This document shows, one piece after another, positions 8,460 through 17,321 of a stretch of 64,000 nt of DNA (its first letter is position 1; every line of letters begins with the position of its first letter). Both the position numbers and the translations under genes were made by a program. The notes under the pieces were generated by a model that was not told where the DNA came from, did no database searches, and saw nothing but the letters and a program-made list of their open reading frames with translations. This DNA is from an uncultured bacterium (GTDB taxonomy: Bacteria > Pseudomonadota > Alphaproteobacteria > Rhodospirillales > Rhodospirillaceae). The stretch is from assembly GCA_903888485.1 (NCBI GenBank), contig CAISTS010000011.1, positions 1 through 64,000 of the forward strand. The letters run 5' to 3'.

Positions 8460-10300
8460 CGGACAGTCGTTTCACACTCGCGCTCAAGTACTATGAATCC
8501 GGGCTTCCCAAGGAAGCCTGGGAAGCGGTGCGCGAGATCATCACCCAGCCCGACCCGCCGCTCGAGGCTTTGCGCCTGGCCGCCGCGTTGCGGCTCGAGG
8601 AGCAGGTCTATATTGATGCGGTCGCCTTCTCCAATCAGACCCTCGCGCGCGATCCCGAGAACGTTCCGGCATTGCTGACTAAGGCGCAGGCGCTGTTCCA
8701 AGTAGGTGTGCCGAGCGACGGCGAAACAGTGATGAATGCGGCGCTCGCGCTGCCCGGACAGCATCCGGCGGGGTGGAACAACCTCGGCAATGTCCTCGAT
8801 GCCCTCGGTAAGCCGGAACATGCGCGCCAGGCCTTTGCGCGAGCGCTCGAAGAAGCGCCGGGCTTCAGCATCGCGCACAATAATCTCGGCGCAACGCTCG
8901 CGGCGCAGGGCCACTACGCCGCGGCGGCGGAGTCCTATAACAAGGCTCTTACCGCCGAGTCGGGCAACCTCGCGGCTATGAACAATCTCGGCGTCGCACT
9001 GCTGGAGCAGGGGCTGACGCAAGAGGCCGGCGCTGTCTTTGACAAGTTGCTGGCGGCCGATCCCGGTAACTCCGACGCGGCCAGTAACGGCCTGTACGCG
9101 CGCCTTTATGCCGACGACGATCCGGCCGGCGCGCGTGCGGCCCATAGCGCGTGGGGCAAGCGGCAACCCGCGCCGCCCGTTCAGCAGGAGGCGCGCAGGC
9201 CCGGACCCCTGCGCGTCGGATACATTTCACCCGACTTCCGCCGCCATTCGGTCAGCTACTTCGCGGTACCGCTGCTCGAAGGGCACGACCCCAAGGCGGT
9301 GGAGATCTTCTGTTACTCCGATGCCGCCCGCACGGACGCGGTCACGGCGCGACTGCAGGCGGTTGTGCATCATTGGCGCGACATCTCGGGCCATAGCGAT
9401 AGCGAAATCTTTCAGCTCATCCGTGGGGATGGGCTCGACATTCTGGTCGATCTCGCCGGCCACACGACCGGCAATCGTCTGGGCGTGTTCGCGCGCCGCG
9501 CCGCGCCGGTGCAGGTGACGGCCATCGGCTATCCCGCCACGACCGGCTTGCCCGCCATGGACTTCCGTTTGTGCGACGCCATCACCGATCCGGCCCCCAC
9601 GGCCGATGCCTGGGCCAGCGAAACCCTGGTGCGCCTGCCGCACTTGCATTGTTACGACCCGCTCATCGAGATGCCGCTGCCCGGGCCACTACCTGCGCTG
9701 ACGGCGGGGCACATCACCTTTGGCTCCTTCAACAAGCTCGCGAAGCTCTCCCCGGCGACGGTGGCGTTGTGGGCCGGAGTGCTAAAAGCCGTGCCGGGCG
9801 CGCGCCTGATTGTCAAAGCCAAGGCGCTGGCCGACCTCGACACGCGGGTGCGCCTGGCTAAGGCGTTCGGCAGCCATGGTGTCGCGCCCGAACGCTTCGA
9901 CCTGCGCGGCTGGATGCCTGGCAACAAGGGACACCTCGACCTCTACAACCGCATCGACATCGCGCTCGATACGTTTCCCTACAACGGCACGACCACCACC
10001 TGCGAAGCTCTGTGGATGGGCGTGCCGGTGCTCAGCCTGTGCGGGCGCGGCCATGCGGCGCGCGTGGGAGCGAGCTTGCTGGGGCAGGCGGGACTTGCGG
10101 ATTGGATCGTGCGGCAGCCGGACCAATTTGTACCGCGTGCCGTGCGGTTTGCCGGTGACCTGCCAGCCCTCGCAGCGCTGCGCCAGGAACTGCGGGTGCA
10201 GGTGCAGACCTCCTCGCTCTGCGACAAGCAGGGCTATGCGCGCGCGGTGGAAGCCGCGTACCGCGTCATGACTCAGCGCGCCGACTCCGCTCAGCAATAG
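8456..10300 (+). CDS. Second TPR + GT41 glycosyltransferase
   Basis: Paralogue of the preceding enzyme with a shorter TPR region. From the GTG at 8456 it has 614 residues: TPRs to about 240, then the GT41 domain with SPDFRRHSVSYF, DLAGHTTGNRLGV and DTFPYNGTTTTCEALW (about residue 504). I choose the GTG because it overlaps the upstream stop as GTGA; the longer frame from 8357 lies inside the previous gene. Two linked GT41 enzymes suggest either two flagellin sites or two substrates. It converges with flgL, with 3 bases between stop codons. Confidence 0.85.
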   Translation: MTDSRFTLALKYYESGLPKEAWEAVREIITQPDPPLEALRLAAALRLEEQVYIDAVAFSNQTLARDPENVPALLTKAQALFQVGVPSDGETVMNAALALPGQHPAGWNNLGNVLDALGKPEHARQAFARALEEAPGFSIAHNNLGATLAAQGHYAAAAESYNKALTAESGNLAAMNNLGVALLEQGLTQEAGAVFDKLLAADPGNSDAASNGLYARLYADDDPAGARAAHSAWGKRQPAPPVQQEARRPGPLRVGYISPDFRRHSVSYFAVPLLEGHDPKAVEIFCYSDAARTDAVTARLQAVVHHWRDISGHSDSEIFQLIRGDGLDILVDLAGHTTGNRLGVFARRAAPVQVTAIGYPATTGLPAMDFRLCDAITDPAPTADAWASETLVRLPHLHCYDPLIEMPLPGPLPALTAGHITFGSFNKLAKLSPATVALWAGVLKAVPGARLIVKAKALADLDTRVRLAKAFGSHGVAPERFDLRGWMPGNKGHLDLYNRIDIALDTFPYNGTTTTCEALWMGVPVLSLCGRGHAARVGASLLGQAGLADWIVRQPDQFVPRAVRFAGDLPALAALRQELRVQVQTSSLCDKQGYARAVEAAYRVMTQRADSAQQ

Positions 10301-10303
10301 AGC

Positions 10304-11872
10304 TTAAAGATAGTTCAGCAGGCTAAGCTGCGTGATCTTCGACAGCGACGCGTAGGAGATCTGCAGCGTCTGTGAGTCGACCTGCAGGCGCACGGCCGCT
10401 TCGGTGGTATCGACCTTCTCGATGTCGTTCTGGCGGCCTTCCAGAAAGGCCATGAACTGCGTCTGCACGTCCTTCGCGCTGACCAGCGCGTTGACGTTGT
10501 TGGCGATGCGGTCCTGCACACTCTGCAAGTCGCTGGGTGCCTCGGTCGGCTGCAGCGACGAGTGCTCGATGGCGTCATTGAGGCACGCCAGCGCCTGCGT
10601 CACGCGGTCCGGATTGTTGATCAGGTCGCCCTGGGCAAGGATGCCGAAGGCGCGCACCACCTTCTCGAAGGCGGGATCGAGGCCGGTAACGTCCATATTG
10701 ATGGACTGGGTGTCGCTGACGCGCACCGACGTGCCGAGGTTGGTGCCGGTCAGGAAGGCCTTGGATTCAAGCGTGATGGTTTCGGGCGCGCCGGTGACCG
10801 GGATCTGGTTCTTGGTGAAGAGCACGTCGCCGGTGACGATCTGGCCGGCGTTGGGATCGAGGCCCGCGGACACCAGTTCGGCGTTGGTCGGCCAGTGCAC
10901 GGTATAGGCGCCGTTGTTGCCGGCCGCCGAGCCGGAAAGGGCAAGCGTCGTGCCTTCGGGCACGGCGAGCTTGATTTCAACGCCGGTGCCGGCCACTTCG
11001 ACCGCGGCGTTGACCGACTGATCGAGGGTGATGCTGTTGCCGTCCGGAGAGACCGCCGTGATGGTGTAGACGCCGTTGTTGGCGGCGGAGGTGCCGTTGA
11101 TCAGGATGGTCTGGCCGATCTGCAGGCTCTTGAACGCCGCAGGCGTCGCGGCGGTGACTTTGCCGTTGGAGCCTACGTTGCTGAAGATCAAGTTGTCGGT
11201 GGCGGTCTGATCGATGACCTGGGTCACGAAGTCATCGGGATTGGTCGCCGTGACCTGGGTCGTCGTGTCGAGCGGGGCGGCCGGCGTCTGGTAGGTCACG
11301 TCGATATTGTCGAACGAGAGGTCGACCAGGTTGGCGACGCGGCTCGACGGGAACACCGCGGTGATACCGTCGTAGAAATTCTGGAAGTCGGTCAGGCTGT
11401 TGTAGGGCAGGGCGAAGGGCGGCTTGTCGCTCATGGCGCCGCCGAAGATGTATTTGCCGTCGACCTTCTGGCTGAGGAAGTACTGCACCTGGCTGAAGGC
11501 GTTGAACACCTTGCCCTGCAGGTCGTTGACCGCGGAGATGTTCTCCGGATTCTGCGAGGTGAGGTCGCGGCCCTGGAACTCAAGCAGCGCGCTGCGGATC
11601 ATGCGCGCTGTTTCGTCGATGCCCATGACCGAGGTCTGCTGGGCCTTCAGCGTGGTGGTGGTGAGCTGGTTGTTGGAGATATAGCGCTGCAGGCGGGCGC
11701 GCTCGTTCTCGACGTTGAGAAGCTGGAACGTATCGCCCGCGATGCCCAGATAGGTCTGCGACTTGAACTGTGTCGACAGCTGTTCTTGGCTGTTGTTGAC
11801 GTTCTGCTGCAGCTGCAACATGCGCTGCACCAGGCCGTTGTTGGTGGCGCTCGTAGAGATGCGGGTTACCAT
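10304..11872 (-). CDS. flgL: FlgL, hook-filament junction protein (enlarged)
   Basis: Joins FlgK to the filament. The N-terminal flagellin-like region begins MVTRISTSATNNGLVQRM and the C-terminus ends KITQLSLLNYL, both typical of FlgL. At 522 residues it is longer than the usual 300-400. The extra sequence sits at about 200-380 and includes two similar blocks, INGTSAANNGVYTI and LSGSAAGNNGAYTV, so a surface domain has grown, possibly by duplication. Last gene of the flgI-flgJ-flgN-flgK-flgL operon; 23 bases separate it from flgK. Confidence 0.9.
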   Translation of the reverse strand: MVTRISTSATNNGLVQRMLQLQQNVNNSQEQLSTQFKSQTYLGIAGDTFQLLNVENERARLQRYISNNQLTTTTLKAQQTSVMGIDETARMIRSALLEFQGRDLTSQNPENISAVNDLQGKVFNAFSQVQYFLSQKVDGKYIFGGAMSDKPPFALPYNSLTDFQNFYDGITAVFPSSRVANLVDLSFDNIDVTYQTPAAPLDTTTQVTATNPDDFVTQVIDQTATDNLIFSNVGSNGKVTAATPAAFKSLQIGQTILINGTSAANNGVYTITAVSPDGNSITLDQSVNAAVEVAGTGVEIKLAVPEGTTLALSGSAAGNNGAYTVHWPTNAELVSAGLDPNAGQIVTGDVLFTKNQIPVTGAPETITLESKAFLTGTNLGTSVRVSDTQSINMDVTGLDPAFEKVVRAFGILAQGDLINNPDRVTQALACLNDAIEHSSLQPTEAPSDLQSVQDRIANNVNALVSAKDVQTQFMAFLEGRQNDIEKVDTTEAAVRLQVDSQTLQISYASLSKITQLSLLNYL

Positions 11873-11895
11873 CGTACGCTCCTCACCGATCCTCG

Positions 11896-14082
11896 TTAAC
11901 GGATCAGATCATTCAAGATGTCGAACAACTGCGAGGTTGTCGAAATCACTTTTGCCGACGCGGCATAGGATTGCTGGAAAATCATGAGCTGCGACATTTC
12001 TTCGTCCAGGTTGACCCCGGCGCTCTGGCTCTGCTTGAGCTCGAGCGATTCCTTGAGGTCGGACTGAAGTTTGAGATTGGTCTCGGCCGCCGCCGCCGCG
12101 GTCGAGCTGCGCGAGATGATCGATGCGCCGTAATCCTGGAACGTCACGTTTGTGCCCGAAAGCGAGCCCGCCGCGAGGAAGCTAGCCGGGCCCGAAAGCA
12201 GCGCGGCCATCTGCGAGGCGATCGAGTTCTCGCCGGGCGCCAGCAGGTAATTGCCGGTCAGCGGGTTGAGCTTGAGCTCGCCGCGGCTGATCTTCGACGA
12301 ATCGTCCACCAAGGTCTGGTTGACGGCAAGAGTCTGCGACGTGCCGGTCATCGAGAAGTCGAGGCCGAGCGTATCGAGGGCGTTGGTGCCGCCCTGTTGC
12401 GTGATCAACAGCTTTTCGCCGAGATTGTGCTGGATGCGCAGGCGCTGGCCGCTGCCTTCAGGGATGACGTCGGCGGTGATGCGGCCCTGCAGCAGCGAAT
12501 CGGCGTTGATCTTGTCGCGGATCTCTTCCAGCGTATCGCCCGGATCGATGGTGATGCTGGTAATCGTATTCACGCCGCTGCCGAGGCTGGTGTCGTCGGT
12601 GAAATTGATGGTCGCCGACGAGACGATGCCCGTGGTGTAGCCGACCGGTTTGAATGCCGAATCCCACTGCGACAGATTAGCCGGCGTCGTGAAGTAGTCG
12701 TTGAGGCCGAAGAAATTCGAGAAACCCGAATAGGTCTTGTCGGCCTGCAAGTCAGCGTCGAAGTCGATGGCGATCTGCACATCCTTCTGACCGCTGCCCT
12801 TGATCGCCGACTCTTCGTCGCGGAACGCAATGCCAACCGTATCCGTGCCGAGGTTGATGGCCAGCTTGCCGTCGGAATTGATCGCCACCGTGGCATTGGC
12901 GAGCTGCGTATCCTGGGCTTGCACCCAGGTCTGGATGTTAGCGGCCAGGTTGTCGACCGTATCGCCGTTGGTGAAGTTGATGCCGAGCGTGTCGAGCAGC
13001 CGGCTCGAGGCGATTTCCTTGCCGTCGGCGCCGTAGAGCACGATCGAAGGCTCCGCGCCCGAGAAGGTCAGCGTCTGCTGGGCCGAGTCCGCGAAGATGC
13101 GCGAGCCGGTGACGTTGTTGATCATGGTCGGGAACGACGAGCCGCGGTTGTGAACCTGGTTGGTCTGCTCCTTCAGGCTCTTGGCGAGCTGATCGAGCTG
13201 GGCCTGCATGTCGGGCAGGGTGTTGTCGCGCATATCGACTAGGGCCTTGATGCGGCCCGAGCGGATGGAGGTCGTGATGTCGCGCACCCCGGCGAAAACG
13301 CCGTTGAAGTCGCCGCCGGCATAGGAACTGGTGGGCGAAACCAGTGTCAGAGCGACGTGGCTCATCTTCACCGGCTGGCTGTCGCACAGAGTGGTGCCGT
13401 CGCTGGTGAAGACGGTGACCGAGCCGTTGGAGTTCTGGAAATAGCGGATGTCGAGAAGGTCCGAGATCTTGTTGAGGGCGACGTCGCGCTTGTCTTCAAG
13501 GTCTTCGGTCTGGCGGCCGGTCGAATAGCCGAAGGCGATCTGATCGTTGAGCGCCGAGATATTGCCGAGATAGCTGTTGATCTCGCCGATGGCGGCTTCG
13601 ATCTCGCGGTCGGCATTGAGGCGCAGGGTCTGCACCGTCTTGCTCATGTTCGCCAGGCCGCTGGCCGCGGCAACGCCGGCCTGGACGGCGGCAAGCTGCT
13701 GCGAGACCGTTTCCGGCGAGGTGGTCAGCGTCGAGAACTCCTGCTGCAGCCGGTTGAGCTGGTTGGAGATCGAGCTGTTGGACTGGGGCGTACCGAAGGT
13801 GTCCTGGACGCGCCGGTAATAACTGTTGGTCGAAGCGAGCAGGCCGACTTCGCTGCGGGCGTTGCGCGTGTCCTTCAGCAGGTTCTGGTCGACGTTGCGG
13901 ATGATGTCGGCGAGTTGCACGCCGGCGCCGTTGCCCGCGAGCACGACGGACTCCGGCACGAACAGCTTGCGGGTATAGCCTTCGGTATTGACATTGGCGA
14001 TGTTGCTCGAGATGACGTCGAGGCCGGCTTGCGCCGTCGACAGTCCCGAGATCGCCGATGTGAGTGCGAGATTGAGTGACAT
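11896..14082 (-). CDS. flgK: FlgK, hook-associated protein 1
   Basis: First hook-filament junction protein, exported through the flagellar channel. The 728-residue protein starts with the rod/hook-family motif (SGLSTAQAGLDVISSNIANV, then NTEGYTRK) and ends with the D0 helix SQLFDILNDLIR; both ends are expected to form the coiled-coil core. The middle (about 250-640) is a variable outer domain. Lies between the FlgN-like chaperone gene and flgL in one operon. Confidence 0.94.
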   Translation of the reverse strand: MSLNLALTSAISGLSTAQAGLDVISSNIANVNTEGYTRKLFVPESVVLAGNGAGVQLADIIRNVDQNLLKDTRNARSEVGLLASTNSYYRRVQDTFGTPQSNSSISNQLNRLQQEFSTLTTSPETVSQQLAAVQAGVAAASGLANMSKTVQTLRLNADREIEAAIGEINSYLGNISALNDQIAFGYSTGRQTEDLEDKRDVALNKISDLLDIRYFQNSNGSVTVFTSDGTTLCDSQPVKMSHVALTLVSPTSSYAGGDFNGVFAGVRDITTSIRSGRIKALVDMRDNTLPDMQAQLDQLAKSLKEQTNQVHNRGSSFPTMINNVTGSRIFADSAQQTLTFSGAEPSIVLYGADGKEIASSRLLDTLGINFTNGDTVDNLAANIQTWVQAQDTQLANATVAINSDGKLAINLGTDTVGIAFRDEESAIKGSGQKDVQIAIDFDADLQADKTYSGFSNFFGLNDYFTTPANLSQWDSAFKPVGYTTGIVSSATINFTDDTSLGSGVNTITSITIDPGDTLEEIRDKINADSLLQGRITADVIPEGSGQRLRIQHNLGEKLLITQQGGTNALDTLGLDFSMTGTSQTLAVNQTLVDDSSKISRGELKLNPLTGNYLLAPGENSIASQMAALLSGPASFLAAGSLSGTNVTFQDYGASIISRSSTAAAAAETNLKLQSDLKESLELKQSQSAGVNLDEEMSQLMIFQQSYAASAKVISTTSQLFDILNDLIR

Positions 14083-14102
14083 AACTTAAGTTCCCTACGC
14101 CT

Positions 14103-14789
14103 TCACATCGTCTCGTTGAAGCTGACGGCGAGATTGCGCCGCGGCACGGCATAGCCGCCCATGGCCCCGCTGCGCGAGTAGGCGGCGGACTTTTCTTCGT
14201 GGCGGGTCTTCACGGCGTCGGTGACGGCCTTGAAGAACATATTGATCGACTGAATGTTGGCCTTCAGCAGGCTGGCGTTCTCCTGCATCAAGTCTCCAAG
14301 GCGCATCGCGGCGTGGGCCATCATGTCGCGCTTGCCCTGCTCCAGCGACTTGAGCAGGCTGGGATCGCGGTGCACTGCGTTCATGTGGCTCTGATAGAGG
14401 CGCGCAAGTTGCTCTTTCTTTTCGGTCAGCGCCTTCACTTCGTCGGTGCGGTGCTTCTTCAGCGCGGTGTTTTCCTTCACCAGCAAGTCGGTGAGTTGGC
14501 GGATGACCTGGAACAGGTCGTCGGCTTTGGCGGCCGGGCGCACGCCGGAAACCCCGGGCATGGGCCGCGCGGGCTGGGCCATGGCCGGATTGGGCGCGGG
14601 ACGGGCGCCATTGATGGTGGGGCGCGTCGGCGCCGGCGTGGTTGCGGCAGCAACAGCGGCCGCCGCGGCGTTGGTGACAGGGCGTCCGTCGGCGAGGACC
14701 GCAGGGGTGCGGGCGGTTCCACCGGGCGAAGGACGCGCGGGAGCGGCAACAAATTGGCCCTTGGGCAGATCGCGACGCATCATGTTCAT
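14103..14789 (-). CDS. FlgN-like export chaperone
   Basis: 228 residues. The first 90 are low-complexity Ala/Pro/Arg; about 100-200 form a helical region (FQVIRQLTDLLVKENTALKK, then ALTEKKEQLARLYQSH) as in FlgN, the chaperone for FlgK and FlgL. Its position immediately before flgK, with 20 bases between, supports that job. The long disordered N-terminus is unusual. The identification rests on context and helical pattern rather than a diagnostic motif. Confidence 0.65.
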   Translation of the reverse strand: MNMMRRDLPKGQFVAAPARPSPGGTARTPAVLADGRPVTNAAAAAVAAATTPAPTRPTINGARPAPNPAMAQPARPMPGVSGVRPAAKADDLFQVIRQLTDLLVKENTALKKHRTDEVKALTEKKEQLARLYQSHMNAVHRDPSLLKSLEQGKRDMMAHAAMRLGDLMQENASLLKANIQSINMFFKAVTDAVKTRHEEKSAAYSRSGAMGGYAVPRRNLAVSFNETM

Positions 14790-14804
14790 GGCGCGGGTTC
14801 CTTC

Positions 14805-15254
14805 TTAACGCCGGGGCAGGCGCGCGGCGGCGACCAAAGCGATGGCCGCATCGTTCTGCGCTTGCTCGGGGGAAACTTCAGCAGCGGCTTCGGGCGCGGG
14901 CGCGACTTGCGCCGTACCGTTGCGCTCTTCTTGCATCTTCAGCATGCCCTTCATGACCTGGTCGGCGATCCCGAGGCGCCCGGATTTGGCGATCTCCTTG
15001 CCGTATTCCTGGTTGAGCATCGACTTCCACATCTCTTCGGCGGAACCGCCGCCGAACAGAGGGTCGGCCTCGATGCCGGCCTGCATGTGCTCCATCATCT
15101 GACCGATGAAGAAGGCTTCGAACTTCTCGGCGGCTTCGCGGACTTTCTTTTGGTCGCCCGACTTCGATCCCTGCAAGGCAGACGCCTGCATCGCGGACTG
15201 CTGCTGCAGACCGGTGATGGTGGAGTCTTGGCCGATGAGGGAAGAGGCTTCCAT
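14805..15254 (-). CDS. flgJ: FlgJ N-terminal-type rod-binding protein (CheL-like)
   Basis: Caps the growing rod. At 149 residues it contains only the rod-binding part: EKFEAFFIGQMMEHMQAG, then GGSAEEMWKSMLNQEYGK and a closing helix. The muramidase domain found in gammaproteobacterial FlgJ is absent, as is normal in alphaproteobacteria, where the protein is often called CheL. Peptidoglycan opening must be done by another enzyme not seen here. Sits between flgI and the flgN-like gene. Confidence 0.85.
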   Translation of the reverse strand: MEASSLIGQDSTITGLQQQSAMQASALQGSKSGDQKKVREAAEKFEAFFIGQMMEHMQAGIEADPLFGGGSAEEMWKSMLNQEYGKEIAKSGRLGIADQVMKGMLKMQEERNGTAQVAPAPEAAAEVSPEQAQNDAAIALVAAARLPRR

Positions 15255-15279
15255 GGTCTGTGGTCCGGATCGCTTTCGG

Positions 15280-16452
15280 TTACATCACTTGAATTTCGGC
15301 TTGCAGCGCGCCCGCGGCCTTGATGGCCTGCAGGATCGAGATCATGTCGCGCGGGCCGATGCCAAGGGCGTTCAAGCCGTTGACGAGTTCCTGCAGGCTG
15401 ACGCCGGCGTTGACGATGCCCAGGCGCCGGTCGCTGTCGTCGTCCACTTGGATATCGGTGCGTGGCACGACCTCAGTGGTGCCGCCTTCGGAGAAGGGCG
15501 AGGGCTGCGAGACCTGCGGCGTCTCCGTGACGCGGATGGTCAAGTTCCCTTGGGCGATGGCGACCGTTGAGATGCGAACGTCGTCGCCGATGACGATGAC
15601 GCCGGTGTTCTCGTCGATGATCACGCGCGCCGGCTGGTCCGGCTCCACCTGAAGCTGCTCGACGCTGGTCATCAGATCGACGACGGTGCCGCGGTAACTT
15701 TCGGGCATGGTCACAAGCACGGTGCCGGGGTCGGTGGCGACGGCCGACAGCGTGCCGAGGTAAGCATTGACCGCATCCGAGATGCGGCGCGCGGTGGTGA
15801 AGTCCGGGTTGTGCAGCGAAAGATTCACAGCTTTCATCCGGCTCATGTCGAAATCGATCTCGCGCTCGACGATGGCGCCGTTGGGGATGCGGCCCGACGT
15901 CGGCACACCGCGCGTGACGGTCGCGGCCGCGCCCTGGGCGGTGAAGCCGCCGACCTGCACGACGCCTTGCGCCACGGCATAAACTTCGCCGTCGGCGCCG
16001 ATCAGGGGAGTCACCGCAAGGCTGCCGCCCTGGAGGCTCTCGGCGTTGCCGAGCGAAGAGACGGTGAGGTCGATGCGTCCGCCCTTGCGGGCAAAGCCCG
16101 GCAGGGTGGCGGTAACGATGACGGCGGCGACGTTGTCGGTTTCGAGACGGTCGTCGCGGGTGTTGATGCCGAGGCGCTCGAACATGCCGAGCAGCGATTG
16201 TTTGGTGGCGCCGATCTTCTTGAGGTCGTCGCCCGTGCCATTCAAACCGACGACGAGGCCGTAACCAACCAGCACGTTGTCGCGCACGCCTTCGAAGCCG
16301 GCGACGTCCTTGATGCGCGAGCTGGCGTGAGCGGTGCCGGCGGTGAACAACACGGCGGCCATCACCAAGTGGATGGCGACGAACCAGAAGCGGTCCACCA
16401 TCGAATTGAAGCGCGGCATATACGGCTCTCGCGAAAAAGTCTGGGCGGCCAT
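15280..16452 (-). CDS. flgI: FlgI, flagellar P-ring protein
   Basis: Forms the P ring around the rod in the peptidoglycan layer. From ATG 16452 it has 390 residues: a signal peptide (hydrophobic run FWFVAIHLVMAAVLF then HASS), the typical start RIKDVAGFEGVRDNVLVGYG, GLVVGLNGTGDDL, and the C-terminal ISILQAIKAAGALQAEIQVM. I prefer 16452 because GAGGG lies four bases before it; the longer frame from 16539 lacks a ribosome binding site. First gene of the operon running to flgL. Confidence 0.93.
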   Translation of the reverse strand: MAAQTFSREPYMPRFNSMVDRFWFVAIHLVMAAVLFTAGTAHASSRIKDVAGFEGVRDNVLVGYGLVVGLNGTGDDLKKIGATKQSLLGMFERLGINTRDDRLETDNVAAVIVTATLPGFARKGGRIDLTVSSLGNAESLQGGSLAVTPLIGADGEVYAVAQGVVQVGGFTAQGAAATVTRGVPTSGRIPNGAIVEREIDFDMSRMKAVNLSLHNPDFTTARRISDAVNAYLGTLSAVATDPGTVLVTMPESYRGTVVDLMTSVEQLQVEPDQPARVIIDENTGVIVIGDDVRISTVAIAQGNLTIRVTETPQVSQPSPFSEGGTTEVVPRTDIQVDDDSDRRLGIVNAGVSLQELVNGLNALGIGPRDMISILQAIKAAGALQAEIQVM

Positions 16453-16633
16453 TTTTCCCTCTTTATTCAAAGGCGCACCGGCGACCTGTCCGGCGCGCGC
16501 ATAGTCTTCCGCCACCTCTAGATGCGAATTCCGTGCCACCCGGAGGCGTCACGTAAACCATTGATAATTATTACATTTACCCCTGATTCAGGTGGGCCCC
16601 ACCGGGTTTGCGGCAGAACCCGCCGGGGTGTGC

Positions 16634-16646
16634 GGCAATTCTTGCC
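16634..16646. promoter_or_regulatory. Dyad GGCAA-TTC-TTGCC between flgI and fliX
   Basis: A 13-base sequence with perfect 5-bp arms, identical to 25153-25165 between flgF and fliL. Both lie in divergent flagellar promoter regions. It could be the site of a flagellar regulator (for example an FlbD-type ftr element) and contains a TTGC like the -12 half of a sigma-54 promoter, but here the -24 GG is out of register. The remainder of 16453-16748 holds no gene. Confidence 0.4.
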
Positions 16647-16709
16647 CGGTTGCATCGGCGGGGGGTGTGGGGGAGGATGTTTTTAACACTCCTGGCGTAG
16701 ACAGGAGGC

Positions 16710-16728
16710 TGCCGGCACACCGCCGGCA
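16710..16728 (+). promoter_or_regulatory. Inverted repeat in the fliX leader
   Basis: TGCCGGC (16710-16716) and GCCGGCA (16722-16728) form a 7-bp stem with loop ACACC, 20 bases before the TTG start of fliX. It could modulate fliX translation. Confidence 0.35.
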
Positions 16729-16748
16729 CCAGTTGAAGGCGTCATGGT

Positions 16749-17207
16749 TTGAAAGTCGAAGGCCCCAAATCCTCCTCCTCGGTGCAGAGCGCCGGACGCG
16801 CCCGCAAGGCCGGTCCTGCGGGCAAGGCCGGGGATTTCGCCGCCGAGCTCGACCGCGTTGCCGGCGCCGATGAGGCTGGCCCCGCTGAAGGCGTCGATCA
16901 GGCCGGCGCCGTGCTCGGCATCGGCGGCCTCCTCGCGGCGCAGAGCGTCGATCCCGAGGGAGCCCCGGACCATAAGGAACGCCAACGCCGCGCCCAGCGC
17001 GGCAACGAGCTGCTCGACCGGCTGGAAGAGATCCGCGAGGGCCTGCTGCTCGGCGCGGTTCCCAAGTCGCGCCTGCAGGAGCTGGCCCAGCTGGTGCGTG
17101 AAAAACGCGAACGCGGGGCCGATCCGGTCATCAGCCGCCTGCTTGACGAGATCGAGCTGCGCGCCGAAGTCGAGCTCGCCAAGCTGAGCCGGCGTATCGG
17201 CGCCTAA
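16749..17207 (+). CDS. fliX: FliX, flagellar assembly checkpoint regulator
   Basis: In Caulobacter FliX is a trans-acting partner of the sigma-54 activator FlbD that links early basal-body assembly to later gene expression. The 152-residue protein fits the family: start MKVEGPKSSSSV, an Ala/Gly-rich linker, then helices NELLDRLEEIREGLLLGAVP and RLLDEIELRAEVELAKLSRR. The start is TTG 16749 with GAAGG at 16735-16739; a nearby ATG at 16744 opens only the two-codon frame ATG-GTT-TGA, overlapping the TTG. Its 3' end is duplicated at 19672-19742. Confidence 0.87.
   Translation: MKVEGPKSSSSVQSAGRARKAGPAGKAGDFAAELDRVAGADEAGPAEGVDQAGAVLGIGGLLAAQSVDPEGAPDHKERQRRAQRGNELLDRLEEIREGLLLGAVPKSRLQELAQLVREKRERGADPVISRLLDEIELRAEVELAKLSRRIGA
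17127..17198 (+). repeat. fliX 3'-end repeat, copy 1 (intact, inside fliX)
   Basis: 72 bases of fliX that recur, at roughly 80% identity by eye, as the degraded copy at 19672-19742. A shorter fragment is at 18805-18823. Together they delimit the accessory cassette. Confidence 0.8.
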
Positions 17208-17321
17208 TTCCGCGCGCTTCCGACTCCGGCACCAGTCCCATTATTCCACGTAGTCAGCGACGCTACCCTGCGCACGCGCTGCTTTGTTTTGCCGGTGACT
17301 AGCACGGTTCACCGGGATCAA

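Noticed and set aside
10562-11899. 445-residue plus-strand frame
   Set aside because: Shadow of flgL, which has clear family ends.
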